DNA of 64,000 bases from Apophysomyces variabilis (taxonomy: Eukaryota > Mucoromycota > Mucoromycetes > Mucorales > Mucoraceae). Positions 23,754-34,425 of this stretch are shown here, piece after piece (positions within the stretch are counted from its first letter, which is position 1; every line of letters starts with the position of its first letter). The translations under genes and the position numbers were made by a program. The notes under the pieces are model-generated. The model ran no database searches. It was not told the origin of the DNA and was given only the letters and a program-made list of their open reading frames with translations. The stretch lies in NCBI GenBank assembly GCA_002749535.1, contig MZZL01000044.1:62001-126000 (forward strand). The letters are read 5' to 3'.

Positions 23754-24591
23754 TTAAACTGTGGCCGCCTGTAACCTTATAGTTCTGAAATATAAGCAAG
23801 TGACTCTTTTACTGTTGGTCATTGCTTTGAGCAGAAAGTCTAACATATGTTTATCAATAAGCATGCAATCAAGACATCACATTTACTTACCTGTTACGTT
23901 GATTATAAGCATTCTGCCATTTGCGCTTAATCAGACAATCTGCCCCCCAGTAGTTCTCGCAAAGGTCCAAAGGGACACCCATCTCTAGCGCCATTGCCTC
24001 CATAGTAATATAAGCGGCTTTGCGCTTTTCACCTGGCACCTTGCTCCAGCTGTGTGTGGTCGCTGAGAAACCACACGCCACTTCTAGTTGCTGTAACACC
24101 GTTTGCGCCTTCTGTCCCAGATGCAGGTACTGGGATTGCAAGAATGACACTGGCGACCGAGGGTGCTCATTGCAGATAAGAAACTGTAAGCTTCGAAGGA
24201 TGGAGCTTTTTCCCTGCTGTCTTTTGTGATCCCTCGCTTCTAACCAGTGCAGAGTGGACGTATCCAAGTCAACAGGCAAGTGAGACTGTAACAGAATAGG
24301 TTGATTCCAAATATCTTTGGGAACCCAGCGGGAAGGGGGAGTTTCACCACGAACAATTGCCATAGGAGCATTGTTTGGAACACTTATATCACCCAAGATG
24401 CTGAACTGTTGGCTGCCAAACTGCTGGCTACCGAACATAGACAAAGACTCCACCTGCTGTTCCAACATAACCTTGCGCACTGATGCCTCAACCAAACCAG
24501 GAAGCTTCTCATCTATGACCTCGCTCAAGATTCTACGCAATTCTGCGTTTGCATTTTCTCGCCTTTGGTTGTTGTTGGTAGTTGATGACAT
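23754..24591 (-). CDS. CACTA accessory protein of unknown function, 2 exons, about 243 aa
   Basis: Exon 1 is 24591-23891 and exon 2 is 23784-23754, with a 106-nt intron (GTAAGT donor, TTTCAG acceptor). Start: the ATG at 24591; a longer frame begins only at a non-ATG codon. The gene lies inside the transposon and points away from the transposase. Seen: an amphipathic charged N-terminus (NAELRRILSEVIDEKLPGLV, about residues 13-32), a small repeat FGSQQFGSQQF, a Trp-rich middle (VPKDIWNQP, LHWLEARDHKRQ), and a C-terminal part with the pattern WSKVPGEKRKAAYI ... ENYWGADCLIKRKWQNAY, whose spaced Trp residues and basic charge resemble a small helical DNA-binding fold. By position it is a candidate counterpart of TnpA, the subterminal-repeat binder of plant CACTA elements; that is inference. 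I recognise no family. The 3' exon is the least certain part. Confidence 0.6.
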
Positions 24592-25482
24592 TTTCAATAA
24601 AAAAATAAAGTGATGTTAAAAGAGATAATAAATACGTACCTTTCAAATCTTACTAGTATTTATATTAGTTGCTAAAAAAAAGCGCGTCTTCATACGACGT
24701 GATGTTGATAATCTGTTCCATGAGTCATAATGAACATCTTCCTGATTTATAATAGAATGGTCGTGTAGAATCACCATAGTCTTCTTGCAGACTATATATG
24801 ATAGGTGTAATTGGTGTGTACAGGGACGGATCAACTGTTACTCAAGGAAAATATTGCATAATGATTGGACAGTTGCCATAAATAGCAGCGCTGAGGTTAC
24901 TGTTCACTTAGCCAAAACGAAAAATTCAAGCGGTGTTGATATTGCGAATTTTTGTCAATAAAAAGTTTTTAAAAAAGAAAACTACAACGACTTTGTAAGA
25001 ATATGCATGTTACCATTAACACGTTCACTTGTCTTACCTTTATTATTCAGGAATATATGCGATTTCAATCATTCCATGTGGAAATCAATCCATCATGCTC
25101 AACGTGAATCATACTTACCAGCACCAATCATGAACTCACCTTTACAATCGCTCTTTTAATATGCATTACGCGTTAGCTTCCATGTCGCGTATGAATTCTG
25201 ACAACAAGGGGAGCCAATCACACTGCGTATACAAGTGTGTCAATTGATGTACAATTGTACTGTCAGTGAAGCTCTTCAAATTACATACGCGCTATATCTG
25301 CATGAACCAATACCTGCAAACCTTCGTATGATTACTCACAATAATGACGACCAAGATATTACGATACCATGACAAGATTGGTTGACAGAGAAACCAGTCA
25401 ACAAGCTATCGACAGAGTGAATAAGATATATAAAGTGAAAAAAAAAGGACATCCATATTCAATCTTTTTCTATCAACTCACC
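24592..25482. promoter_or_regulatory. Divergent promoter region of the CACTA genes
   Basis: About 0.9 kb separates the two divergent start codons of the transposon. A TATATAAA box at 25427-25434 lies about 50 bp before the transposase ATG at 25483, which argues for that start over an upstream in-frame ATG at 25369. No second gene is seen here. Confidence 0.55.
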
Positions 25483-28400
25483 ATGACCCTTCCAACTATT
25501 ATTACCTGCCATATCTGCCATGTTACCTTTACTGGACTCAAGCGTTATAACCGCCATAGAAGAGCTTGCTTTATACAGCATGAAAAGCGAGACATTCGTT
25601 TGTTGGAGCTTAACGAAGAGGCTACGGTATAACGATTGTTAAAATAGTGATCGGAATAGTCATTAATATATTATGGTTAGGAAACTGAGGAATATACCGA
25701 AGATGTTGAAGTCCCTGCTGTTGAGAACGATCGAGAGATCGATATCCTGGACTTGATCGACTTGCCAGACAGCATTAATGAAGAACCAGAAGAATATGAC
25801 CTACTTGATACGCTTTTTGACTTTCCATCAGACGGTGATGAAGTAGTTGGAGAAGCTATAGAAAGCCAGAACCGTAAGCAATGAAAGCATGTTCTGCACT
25901 TACTGATATGCAAAATAGTTGACTCTGATCCTATGGATCTTTGTTCTGATGAAACGAACGACAGTGCCCATACATTTGAGTACAAGAAACATACTTCTTG
26001 GACGTACACGGAATGCATGAGCGTCAAACTTTACATGGCCGCAGTCAGCTCCAACATCTCTCGTAAGGCTTACGACAACATGGTGAAGATCTTCAACGAA
26101 TTCCTTGAAATCGTGCAAAACGGTTAGTGTCATTTCATTGTGCATTTCACGTTTCTTACCAACATGTAGATCGGAATCAGCGACACTGCCCTCTGCTCAG
26201 TTACCACTTGTCTGACAAGCTGGTAAAAGAGGAATATGATGTACAGCCGGAAATATATGACGTATGTCGTAACGGTTGTATCTTGTACATGAAAGACGAA
26301 CCTAAGACTGTCTGCAACGAATGCAAAGAAAGCCGATACAAGGAATCTAACAAGCGCCAGGCAAATGGCGAACCCATTTTGCAGCCAGCGCAGACAATGA
26401 AGATCCTTCCAATTGCTGGACAGCTGGCTCGCATGCTTGGTGATGAGGAGACGCGCAAGCTCCTGTCCTACCGCCATAATTTCCAGAACGAGGAAGGGAT
26501 GTACAGGGACATCTTTGACGGGACAGTATACCAATCGCTATGCCACGATAAGGACCTGTTCAGAGGAATGCACGACATCGCCCTGACGTTGTACGTCGAT
26601 GGCTTCCAACCGTTTAACACGAGCAAAACTTCTTTGACAATGTTGCATCTTGTTGTTCTCAACTTTGATTCCTCTATTCGGTAAGTATCAGATTTGAATT
26701 AAGTAATTACGCTAACTTTAAGATCCTTACCATGCACAGATATGAGAATCACAATATGCTCCAAATTGGTATCACTCCTGGTCCAAGAAACCCAAGGGAC
26801 CTGTGGACGTTCCTTGAGCCTACGCTTCGTGAGCTGCGTCAATTGGAAAATGATGGTATGGTTGTCAAGTTGCTGGATGGTACGCGATTCAGGGCAAGAG
26901 TTCACCTGCTACTAGCCACTGATGACATTCCTGCTGCCGCCAGTCTTTGCAATCATGCCACCTTTTCACATACGTATGGCTGTCGACAATGTTTGATTGA
27001 GGGAAAAAAGACGACTGGCATGTACTTCATTCCGAACCAACAGCAAACTTTTACCATGCGATCGGTGGAGCAGTACAAACAAGGTGACGAGGTACGTTGC
27101 GTTTGCTTCAGCACAGATCAGGCATAAGATGCTGACAAGCTGTCATATCACCTTTGCAATATCAACAGGATAGAGGTATCAGGGCGCCAGTTCCATTTGC
27201 ACACCTACGATCGTTCACAGGATCTTTGTTCTTTGGGCTCGATGAGATGCATCTGCTCGGGCATGGATTGGCAAGACTTCTGTGGAACTTGTTGCTCAAC
27301 GATAAACAAAAGTTTGGTGACAACACGATCACAGAACAATATCCTTTCAAGCTAAAGACAGGTATCACTTTGCGTATGATTGGAGATGCAGTACAGAGCT
27401 CTCGCCAGTATATGCCTACTGCATTTCAGGGTAAATGGAACAATACAGCAACTGATTCAGGCCATTACCGGGCAGTCGACTGGCTAGACTTCCTTTTGTA
27501 CGTTGTTCCCACCATCATAGTCGACAGCTTGGAGCAAGATGAGACCCGTTTTGCAGTTCTGAAATTGATCCTTGCTTGTCAAATAAGTTTGCAGTGGGAA
27601 ATCAGTGCAGCAGATCTGAGCACTGTTGAACGGTATGTTATTATATAGAAATATATACTGTATCTAATACCTTCTTTTCGTCGTTTAGAAACATTCGTGA
27701 ATGGCAGTCTTTCCTGTTGGCGCACTACAACAATGGCAAAGGAACACTTAGACCACCGGTATTTACCATCACGCAACATTACCTTTCGCACATTGCCAGT
27801 ACATTGCGCAATCTTGGCCCTCTACGTTCCTTTTCCGCACGCTGTATGGAACGTACCAACGGTCTGTACAAAAAGATGATCCGATCAATGGCCGCCCCAG
27901 GACAAAACGCAAGCAATCTTATTGAGAAGCTGGCAGCTTTCCGTTTCGTAGAACGTGTGCATCCACAATTGCAACAGTCAGTACCATATGATGAGTTATC
28001 CTATCTGTCCCCAACATCAGAATCCACTGAACCACAGATATGGAGACCTTACCATAAAGAAATCGACCTGCATTCATTTCTCGGAATAGAGGGCATCACA
28101 GGAGATATGCTGCGAAACGCATTAGCCAGTTTCTGGATGAGTCACCGCAAGTTTGAAGCAAGTATGCCGGTAGACGATGTTATTCCGCAACTACATCCAC
28201 ACTTCCTGTTGGCCGGTCGCGTATGGAAAGATAGCTGCGTTTATGCCAGTAAACTCCATGACCGCCAACATGGATCGAACAGATGTAACTCGCTTGCTAT
28301 ATATGAGTTCACCAAGATGAGGTAAGATGCCCGGTCGTTTTATCATACAATGCCTTACACGTTTTCAATCTTCATTTAGTCGGTCTGGACGAGAACATCG

Positions 28401-28695
28401 TGAAGTGTTTGTTGGTGAAACACAATTTTTTATTTACCATCAACACGACACTGACAAGCGGATTCTGGCTGTTGTGCGTTTCTACCGAAATTTTCGGCAG
28501 GAACGCGATCGGTTTCCGGTCCTCATCAAGAACCCGTCTGATTCCGGGATGCTGAAGGTTGTTGACGTTGGGGGGTTAAACGAAGCTGCTGGATTGATTC
28601 CAAAGGTGAATTCCACTACACAGTTTCATATTGTTTGGCCGTATGGAAAAACCAACAGAAGGTTCAAGTTCGGCAACCCCAGCTCCCTTGGGTAG
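25483..28695 (+). CDS. Tnp2-type (EnSpm/CACTA) transposase, 8 exons, about 938 aa
   Basis: Exons: 25483-25626, 25681-25873, 25919-26122, 26170-26680, 26740-27091, 27169-27632, 27689-28321 and 28380-28695. Every intron is GT-AG, 45-77 nt, and all phases fit. The enzyme would cut and insert the element at its CACTA ends. Seen: an N-terminal C2HC finger (Cys9, Cys12, His25, Cys29), an acidic stretch, the family-typical zinc motif CRNGCILYMK...CNECKESRY (about residues 213-233), then the catalytic region with LYVDGFQPFN (Asp324), ATDDIPAAASL (Asp412/413) and FGLDEMHLLGHG (Glu494) as the likely DDE triad, and RCMERTNGLYKK (about 673) typical of the C-terminal part. No stop or frameshift interrupts it. 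Family assignment is confident; the exact catalytic residues are inferred from motif context. Confidence 0.92.
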
Positions 28696-29259
28696 TCACG
28701 ACCTTTTTTTTTTCCCCACTGCCAACTTCTTTCTGGTATTGCTTACGTAGTCTTTTCTTTCCTCTTTTTTCTTTTCTTCCTTTTTCTCTATTCCCTTGTT
28801 GTTATTTTTTGTTTGACTTATAAATTATTTTAGTAAACCTTGCCTCATCCTTGTCATACTTCTACCTTATAAAGTTGTCCCAATTAACTATGTAATGCCC
28901 CAATCACATCCCATCACACCAAGCGTCATAGTATCAAAGGACCATATAGTTATAGTGATCTCATCCCATCCGTTTTAATAAATTCAGTCCTGTTAAGAAC
29001 GTATTTGCTATTGACCATAATCACCTTCAGAACACTGTCTAACTTACAAATATATTATACTGAAACCTTTCGGATTCATAGTAAATCCCACTTAACAAGT
29101 AGACATTCACAAATACTAGAAGTGTAGACACATTAGCATCACCAGAAGTAACTTTTACTTGAAGCGATCAGTTTCTAAAGCAGAATATCAGATATTACTA
29201 AAAAAAATACAATAGCTACCATTAGTGAACTTTTGCCATGCTAACGAATTAATCACTAC
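28696..29259. other. Internal transposon sequence, right arm
   Basis: The 3' UTR side of the transposase (T/C-rich just after the stop, then AT-rich). No gene is seen before the right subterminal repeats begin at about 29260. Confidence 0.4.
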
Positions 29260-29490
29260 TTTTAGAGCATATTAGCTACTTTAGCACGTTCACTACTTTT
29301 AGAGTGGATTTACTACTTTCAGTGTAGCTTTCACTACTTTTAGAGTAGACTCACTACTTTTAGTATGCACTTCACTACTTTTAGTGAGAAATTCACTACT
29401 TTTAGTGATTTTACTACTTTTAGTACAGATTTACTACTTTTAGTGCGTTTTCACTACTTTTAGTGCGTTTTCACTACTTTTAGTGAGGTC
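29260..29490. repeat. Right subterminal repeats of the CACTA element
   Basis: The decamer CTACTTTTAG occurs ten times exactly, plus near-matches, at irregular spacing of about 15-30 bp, usually as TCACTACTTTTAG. It is the inverse of the motif at the left end, but here it is not arranged in a regular 44-bp array. Confidence 0.88.
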
Positions 29491-29503
29491 TGTGACCATA
29501 GTG

Positions 29504-29506
29504 TAT
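29504..29506. repeat. Target-site duplication, right copy (TAT)
   Basis: TAT immediately after the right terminus (CATAGTG) matches TAT at 22545-22547. Confidence 0.85.
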
Positions 29507-30541
29507 AGCTAGTATGTCATTATATACCTTAATAGCAGGACTACAATACAGTTTCCCAATTTGGTATATGGATCAACATATTTTACATGCAATGTAGCTC
29601 TTTTCTTTATGCAGTATAAAGATGATCAGACTATTTTACTACATACATCATGTATTAAACTAAGTATACAGTTTAATTTATACAAGGTAGTTTTTTTCTT
29701 CTTTCTTTACATCTCTCTATCCTCATAGATCTACACTGCATCTATAGAGACAATATATAGAACAACATATTATATAATGCATATACTTACATTTAGAGAC
29801 AATATATAAATAGTCATGAAAACATAATGATAATAAAAACAATTTCAACTCAGTCTCAAAGGATTCTATTGTCTGATTTTCTTTTATCTCATTTGTCTCT
29901 AATACATACAATAAGATGAACTCTATTCTGAGAAAATTTTTTAATAATAACTGGCAGGAGAAATAAAGAAAAATAATCTCTTTTACTGCTAAAAGATTTT
30001 CAACTCAAATCAAATAACTTATTGTGTGCCCCTATGCCTAATTCTGAAAGTAGAAGCATTGTTAGCTATGGAAGTTTAGGGATTAAGCTTGCTGTGTCAT
30101 ATTTTGACATACACACAAATCAATAAATGTCTTCACATTACCCAAAGCAGTAATTAAAAGAAGAATAAAGCGGAGATCATAAAAAAGACTTCTTCTTAAA
30201 CCTGAAGTCAATCTGACATAATAACAGTCTGAAACCTGTTGAATAAAAACACAGTCTAGACTCAGAAACTCAGAAATAACCTCTTTACCATGACTAAATG
30301 AAAATCTACCATTGGCTATTCCAATGAAAACTTTTCTTCATCATGAATATATTTACTAATTGGTTTATTATCTGTGTCAAAAAAACTACGATCTAATAAC
30401 TGCTCACAGTATAAATAAGACTTGGAATCTAATTTTAATAAAAAAACTCTTTTCTTGAGTCTTAAGGATTTATTCTTATTATCCATTTTTTATCTTAAAT
30501 TTCCCTCAGATTCCACATGCTAAGAGATTAATTGAAGAAAG
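29507..30541. other. AT-rich region, possibly decayed retroelement
   Basis: About 1 kb of strongly AT-rich DNA without a credible gene. A minus-strand open segment around 30330-30480 (RLKKRVFLLKLDSKSYLY) distantly recalls the LKK...LK...Y pattern of copia reverse transcriptases, but the match is too weak to call. Confidence 0.25.
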
Positions 30542-30546
30542 ATAAT

Positions 30547-30821
30547 TGTTGTATCCAAAAGGACAACAACCCTAAATATGGCTAAACTATAATAAGATCA
30601 TCTATATCAGAGATTCTATATCAAATACTTCCCTAAAAACTGAGTAGAAGCTACATATCGATAAGACTAGTGATCGACACTATTAAAAGTCATATCATGA
30701 TAGCTGAGATAATGTAGAAAAAGTATAAATAAGAGAGTGGTATCAAGAATAAAGTGATATTCCAGTCTCACAGTATTTTACTGTTTGCATCTTTTCTTAT
30801 TTCTTTTCTCTCGCTACCACA
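30547..30821 (+). mobile_element. Solo LTR of an LTR retrotransposon (275 bp)
   Basis: Begins TGTTGTATCC and ends CGCTACCACA, giving the TG...CA termini of LTRs. It is flanked by a perfect 5-bp direct repeat ATAAT (30542-30546 and 30822-30826). It contains a TATAAATAA box (about 30724) and AT-rich 3' part. No primer-binding site, gag or pol follows, so it is a solo LTR left by recombination. Orientation is from the TATA box. Confidence 0.75.
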
Positions 30822-30826
30822 ATAAT

Positions 30827-32044
30827 AGCAGAAGACAGTTAATCATATCTGCTCAAATACCTTACATGTCAGTTTTGACACCTTGTCTGATAGTTTTTCT
30901 GGCCTCACCACCCGAGTAAATACAACATGGAAAGAATAAAAAGATGGAGCCTTTGGGAGTAAGAATGGTGAAAAGTTTGTCTTGATCTTTAAGAAGTACA
31001 CGGCTAGGTACACTACACGTTGGCCTAGGTGCGCGACCTTTGCTCTTGGTTTGGTGCACACCTGCCTTGTGCGTGCACAACTCCTATGGACCTGGTTAAC
31101 TCCTATGGACCTGGTTGGTACACCACAATCAATTATTTGTACACACACATCCGCTTTGGACGTAAATGGTCATTTGGTGTAACTTGGAAAACACAACTGA
31201 ATCCTTCCTCCCATTCTTTCTCAGTTATTGTATGCTTTTTTTTTATCATATTCGACATAGAATCTAATATGTACTATGGCTTATATTCAAACTTAACCCT
31301 AGTAAAAAGAGAGTAATTATCAAAACAAAAAGAGTTGTTCTTTTTACAAGAATAAATCAGAGTTTTACAGTACTTCTACGTCTGTTGCATATCTCTTAAC
31401 ACACCTCTTAAATACCACATTTTTAACCTATATCCTTAACATTTACCTCTATTTTATATAGTTTCAATTTTAAGTTAATTCTAGTAAATTTTTCTTTTTA
31501 GTCAAATAGTTTTAGAAGAAATAAAAACACTAAGGAAGAAAAAAAAAACCTCTTTTGCAAAAAGGAAGAAAAAAAATCTTTTAGATGAAACCTTTTAGAC
31601 CTTAAGTGTTGTATTCATATTTAAAGGATTAACTATTAACTAAGTGTTGTATCTATAGCTATAATGGATACTCTCACTACTCTAATTATGTCTAAATAGG
31701 GAAGATGAACTTTAAACATAAACTTATATAATATGGGATTAAGCAATCTTAACTCAGTTCCTTAATATAATGAACAATGCCGAGCTTCTATGATCCACTA
31801 CGGAGAAGTCTCTCCATTATAGAAGACATTATAAATCACTTAATACAGAGCACAGTCCATAATCACAGTCTTGTCCATCTAGACTCACAGACACTTTAGT
31901 ATAAAAGAGTAATGTTTTCATTTCAATAAACATCATCCTACATTGAGTCTCGCGTATATTGCTTGTCTCTTTTTTCTCATCAGATAAAACATTACACCGA
32001 AGATATTGACGAAATTTGGAGTTGCTAAAATGAGGATGGCTACA
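30827..32044. other. AT-rich degenerate region
   Basis: No gene supported. It has a 17-bp tandem duplication (CTCCTATGGACCTGGTT, about 31081-31115) and, at 31655-31985, an LTR-like stretch beginning TGTTGTATC with a TATAAAAGAG and an AATAAA string, but no matching direct repeats flank it. Confidence 0.3.
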
Positions 32045-32554
32045 TCACATGTAAGTACAGCAAGATATACATATATTTAACGGTAATTGCGAGGTAACAA
32101 ATTGGTCCAATGGTCCTTTTTGGGTTGGAGACTGAGCACTCTTCCATTCTTTAGGATGGTAACTGTTCATATGTTTTTGCATTTGCTTACTGCTGCTCCT
32201 GTTAGCAGAAACCGCTGATCTCTTCCTTGTTCTAAATAGGATAAGCAATATATTAGAGGCGTAACCAGTTTGACATGTTAGCACAAACCCATCATTTCCG
32301 TCACATATGGTACACAAAGCTGTCTTCGACTTCGAACTATTATCCCAGTTAAGTGGTTTAAACCACTTCCAAACAACGCTAGTGCTTGTGCTAGTCACGG
32401 TGGCAGAAGAGGTACTAGCTGCAACTGATGTGGAAGACTCTTGAGATTGCAAGCGGTTTGGGGGATCAATTTGCAGGGAAATGATAATTGATTCTTCATC
32501 ACTGTCTGCTTCGGTGATTCTTGGACGCTTTTCGTTTCGCTTGTGAATAGACAT
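32045..32554 (-). pseudogene. Truncated hAT-type transposase, N-terminal BED-like part
   Basis: An open frame of about 169 residues from the ATG at 32554. After an acidic, Ser/Thr-rich start it has VVWKWFKPLNWDNSSKSKTA, then CTIC and later MQKHMNSYHPKEW, the C-C-H-H skeleton of a BED-type finger that opens many hAT transposases, followed by GPLDQFVTSQLPLN, the usual start of the linker to the catalytic part. The Cys-to-His gap is longer than usual, which suggests an unspliced or degenerate insertion. The catalytic region and dimerisation domain expected downstream (lower coordinates) are absent; the frame ends in AT-rich DNA. I read it as a transposon relic rather than a working gene. Confidence 0.55.
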
Positions 32555-33155
32555 GTTTTAAAGGTACAGACACTCCACCATAACTACACATTTAATTTAT
32601 AGCTTTTTTGCAAGTTACACCGATCGTCATCACAATGCACTATGAAAAAACGTATGCATGTTAAGAAATCGATCAACACTATATCTAAGCAGATATTGAA
32701 CTATTTCATATTGATTCCCGTAACGAAGCTCCAGCATATGTATTATCACGTCATTGTGAGAATGATTAAAGCTAGGATATGCATCCAAAAAAAGTACAAT
32801 GCTTGGTTGCCCAAATTGCTATGGAGAATTTATAAATTTGGTAAGTGAACAGTGATTACTGCAGAAATATAAGGTAAGAGTTTACATTTCAAAAACTTTT
32901 TCATACCAAATGCTACTGTTACTTGAAAACGGTATGGCATATAATGTTGAAAGAAAGAACAAATTATCAATAATAACAATACGAAGAATAATACTAAGTT
33001 ACAAATAATTCTTTGTTTGCGCATACTATAAGCAAAAATAAAATACTACAAACTGATTAAATAAAACTACTTTACTTGTTGTGAGAGTTTTTTCTCCAAT
33101 ATACTTTATAGATAATAATGTTTTTTTGAAAACCAAAACTATTATCATGACCCAT
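32555..33155. other. AT-rich sequence between hAT frame and hAT terminus
   Basis: About 600 bp that would be the 5' untranslated part of the hAT relic. Short frames at 32642-32848 (+) and 32830-33024 (-) have no recognisable motif. Confidence 0.3.
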
Positions 33156-33324
33156 GGTCCAATCGGTCGGGTTGGGACGGTTTACCTGAACCGAGATCGG
33201 TCCAAAATCTATAAACCAAGACCGTCCGTTTAAGGGGTTCGGTCCAAAACTTACAGACCGAGATCGACGGTATGGTTCGGTACAGGTCGGTATTAGGACG
33301 GTCGGTCCAAAATTGCGAGCCTTA
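33156..33324 (-). mobile_element. Terminal region of a hAT-type element
   Basis: GC-rich compared with its surroundings, with repeated GGTCGG/CGGTCC strings, including three copies of CGGTCCAAAA. Read on the minus strand it starts TAAGGCTCGCAATTTTGGAC, which resembles the end of the 226-bp MITE at 34193-34418 (TAAGGGCTCGGAATTCGACC). It lies 600 bp upstream of the BED-like frame and in the right orientation to be the 5' end of the same element. No partner terminus was found on the other side. Confidence 0.5.
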
Positions 33325-34185
33325 TTCTGGGAAAGGAGAGACTGAACAATGCTGAAGATTGCTCCCCCATGGGAAAGTGGGTAAAATGTAGGTAAAACGC
33401 CTATTCTACCGCAGTCAATAAATCAGGTAGCTATTCCAGCAATGTCAAAGTTACCTTAATGTTGCTTTTTCAATATTGTCGCTCTTGCTTCCATACAAAT
33501 GTGATTAACTAGACTGACAAATTATAAACCAGTAAATGCTTGAAATCTGGATCACGTTTCTCTTGGAATCAACTAGATTTAATTCATAATTCTACTATTT
33601 AGTTCCAAGGGGAAATTAGCTTGGGTTCCTCAGTTCCTTTATAAAGAATTGACTTTTTCAGCTTAGTTCTAGTTTAGTTTCAGTTCTTTGATTCTTTTGC
33701 AGAACCCTACTTAGAACAATGAAACTGACGTACAAAATTTCTAAGGAGCTGTCAGTATCACCGGTCAAGCATTCTGCAATCTGTGCACTGCTTTCGGTAT
33801 CAGCCAAGATATATTCACATCTTATGCAACATCATGTGACGTTATTTCAGAATTACACTCTTAGTTTCTGGGGTCAGGCCGTGTATAGAAGGACAGTTAT
33901 GTTTATTATAGCAAGCTTCACAATAGACCACCATGACTCTAGCGAATACAACTCTTTGGCGTCCGTATAAACTTGCTAAGATACTGTAAGTTTCAGTTTT
34001 AAGTTAGCATTTCAGAAAACGAGAGTGCCTAAATTGATCGAATATTTAGGACCATATGACATGCTAGCATTTAATATACTAGAATTATTAACTATCAATT
34101 TTTATTTGCATTCGCAAGGCTATTTATGGGCATCAATCATCCATAGCCAGAAAATGCTATTATTAATCAGCACAGAAGTGTACAG
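33325..34185. other. Intergenic, AT-rich
   Basis: No gene supported. One 83-residue frame (33719-33970, +) has an ATG but no motif. Confidence 0.35.
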
Positions 34186-34192
34186 GCAGCAC

Positions 34193-34418
34193 TAGGGCTT
34201 GAAATGGGCGGGTCTTAACCGGTCGGGTTATAACTGGGCTGGGCCAAGGTCCTTAACCCGGAGCCGGGCACACTAGGCCTATCACACTAAGATGGGCCCA
34301 TTGACCCGTGGGTCAATCTGGTGGGCCATATCGGGCGGGTCAATTTTATGCCCGGAACCCGGCCCACTAAGTCCCACCCGGCAGAAACCTGATTGGAAGG
34401 TCGAATTCCGAGCCCTTA
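34193..34418. mobile_element. hAT-type MITE, 226 bp, GC-rich
   Basis: Left end TAGGGCTTGAAATGGGCGGG; right end on the minus strand TAAGGGCTCGGAATTCGACC: imperfect inverted repeats. The direct repeat GCAGCAC lies at both sides (34186-34192 and 34419-34425), 7 bp exact, with an eighth base differing, close to the 8-bp duplication of hAT elements. The interior is rich in GGCCCA/CCCGG strings and codes for nothing. Confidence 0.72.
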
Positions 34419-34425
34419 GCAGCAC

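Larger units (their letters stand above)
22548..29503 (+). mobile_element. Complete CACTA/EnSpm DNA transposon, 6,956 bp
   Basis: The left end reads CACTATGACCACAG and the right end, read inward on the minus strand, CACTATGGTCACAG; the inverted match continues imperfectly for about 31 bp (roughly 24 identical) into the shared CTAAAAGTAGT motif. Both ends are flanked by TAT. Inside are subterminal repeats at each end, an eight-exon Tnp2-type transposase on the plus strand and a second gene on the minus strand, transcribed divergently from a shared 0.9-kb middle region. All transposase exons are open and phase-compatible, so the element looks potentially autonomous. It has an A+T content like the AT-rich surroundings rather than the gene-rich right half. 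Confidence 0.92.

Noticed and set aside
30330..30480. Possible copia reverse-transcriptase remnant on the minus strand
   Set aside because: Only a loose LKK...LK...Y similarity over about 50 codons; neighbouring frames are full of stops.
31655..31985. Second LTR-like stretch (TGTTGTATC start, TATA-like and AATAAA strings)
   Set aside because: I could not find matching direct repeats at its ends or a convincing CA terminus, so it is not called as an LTR.
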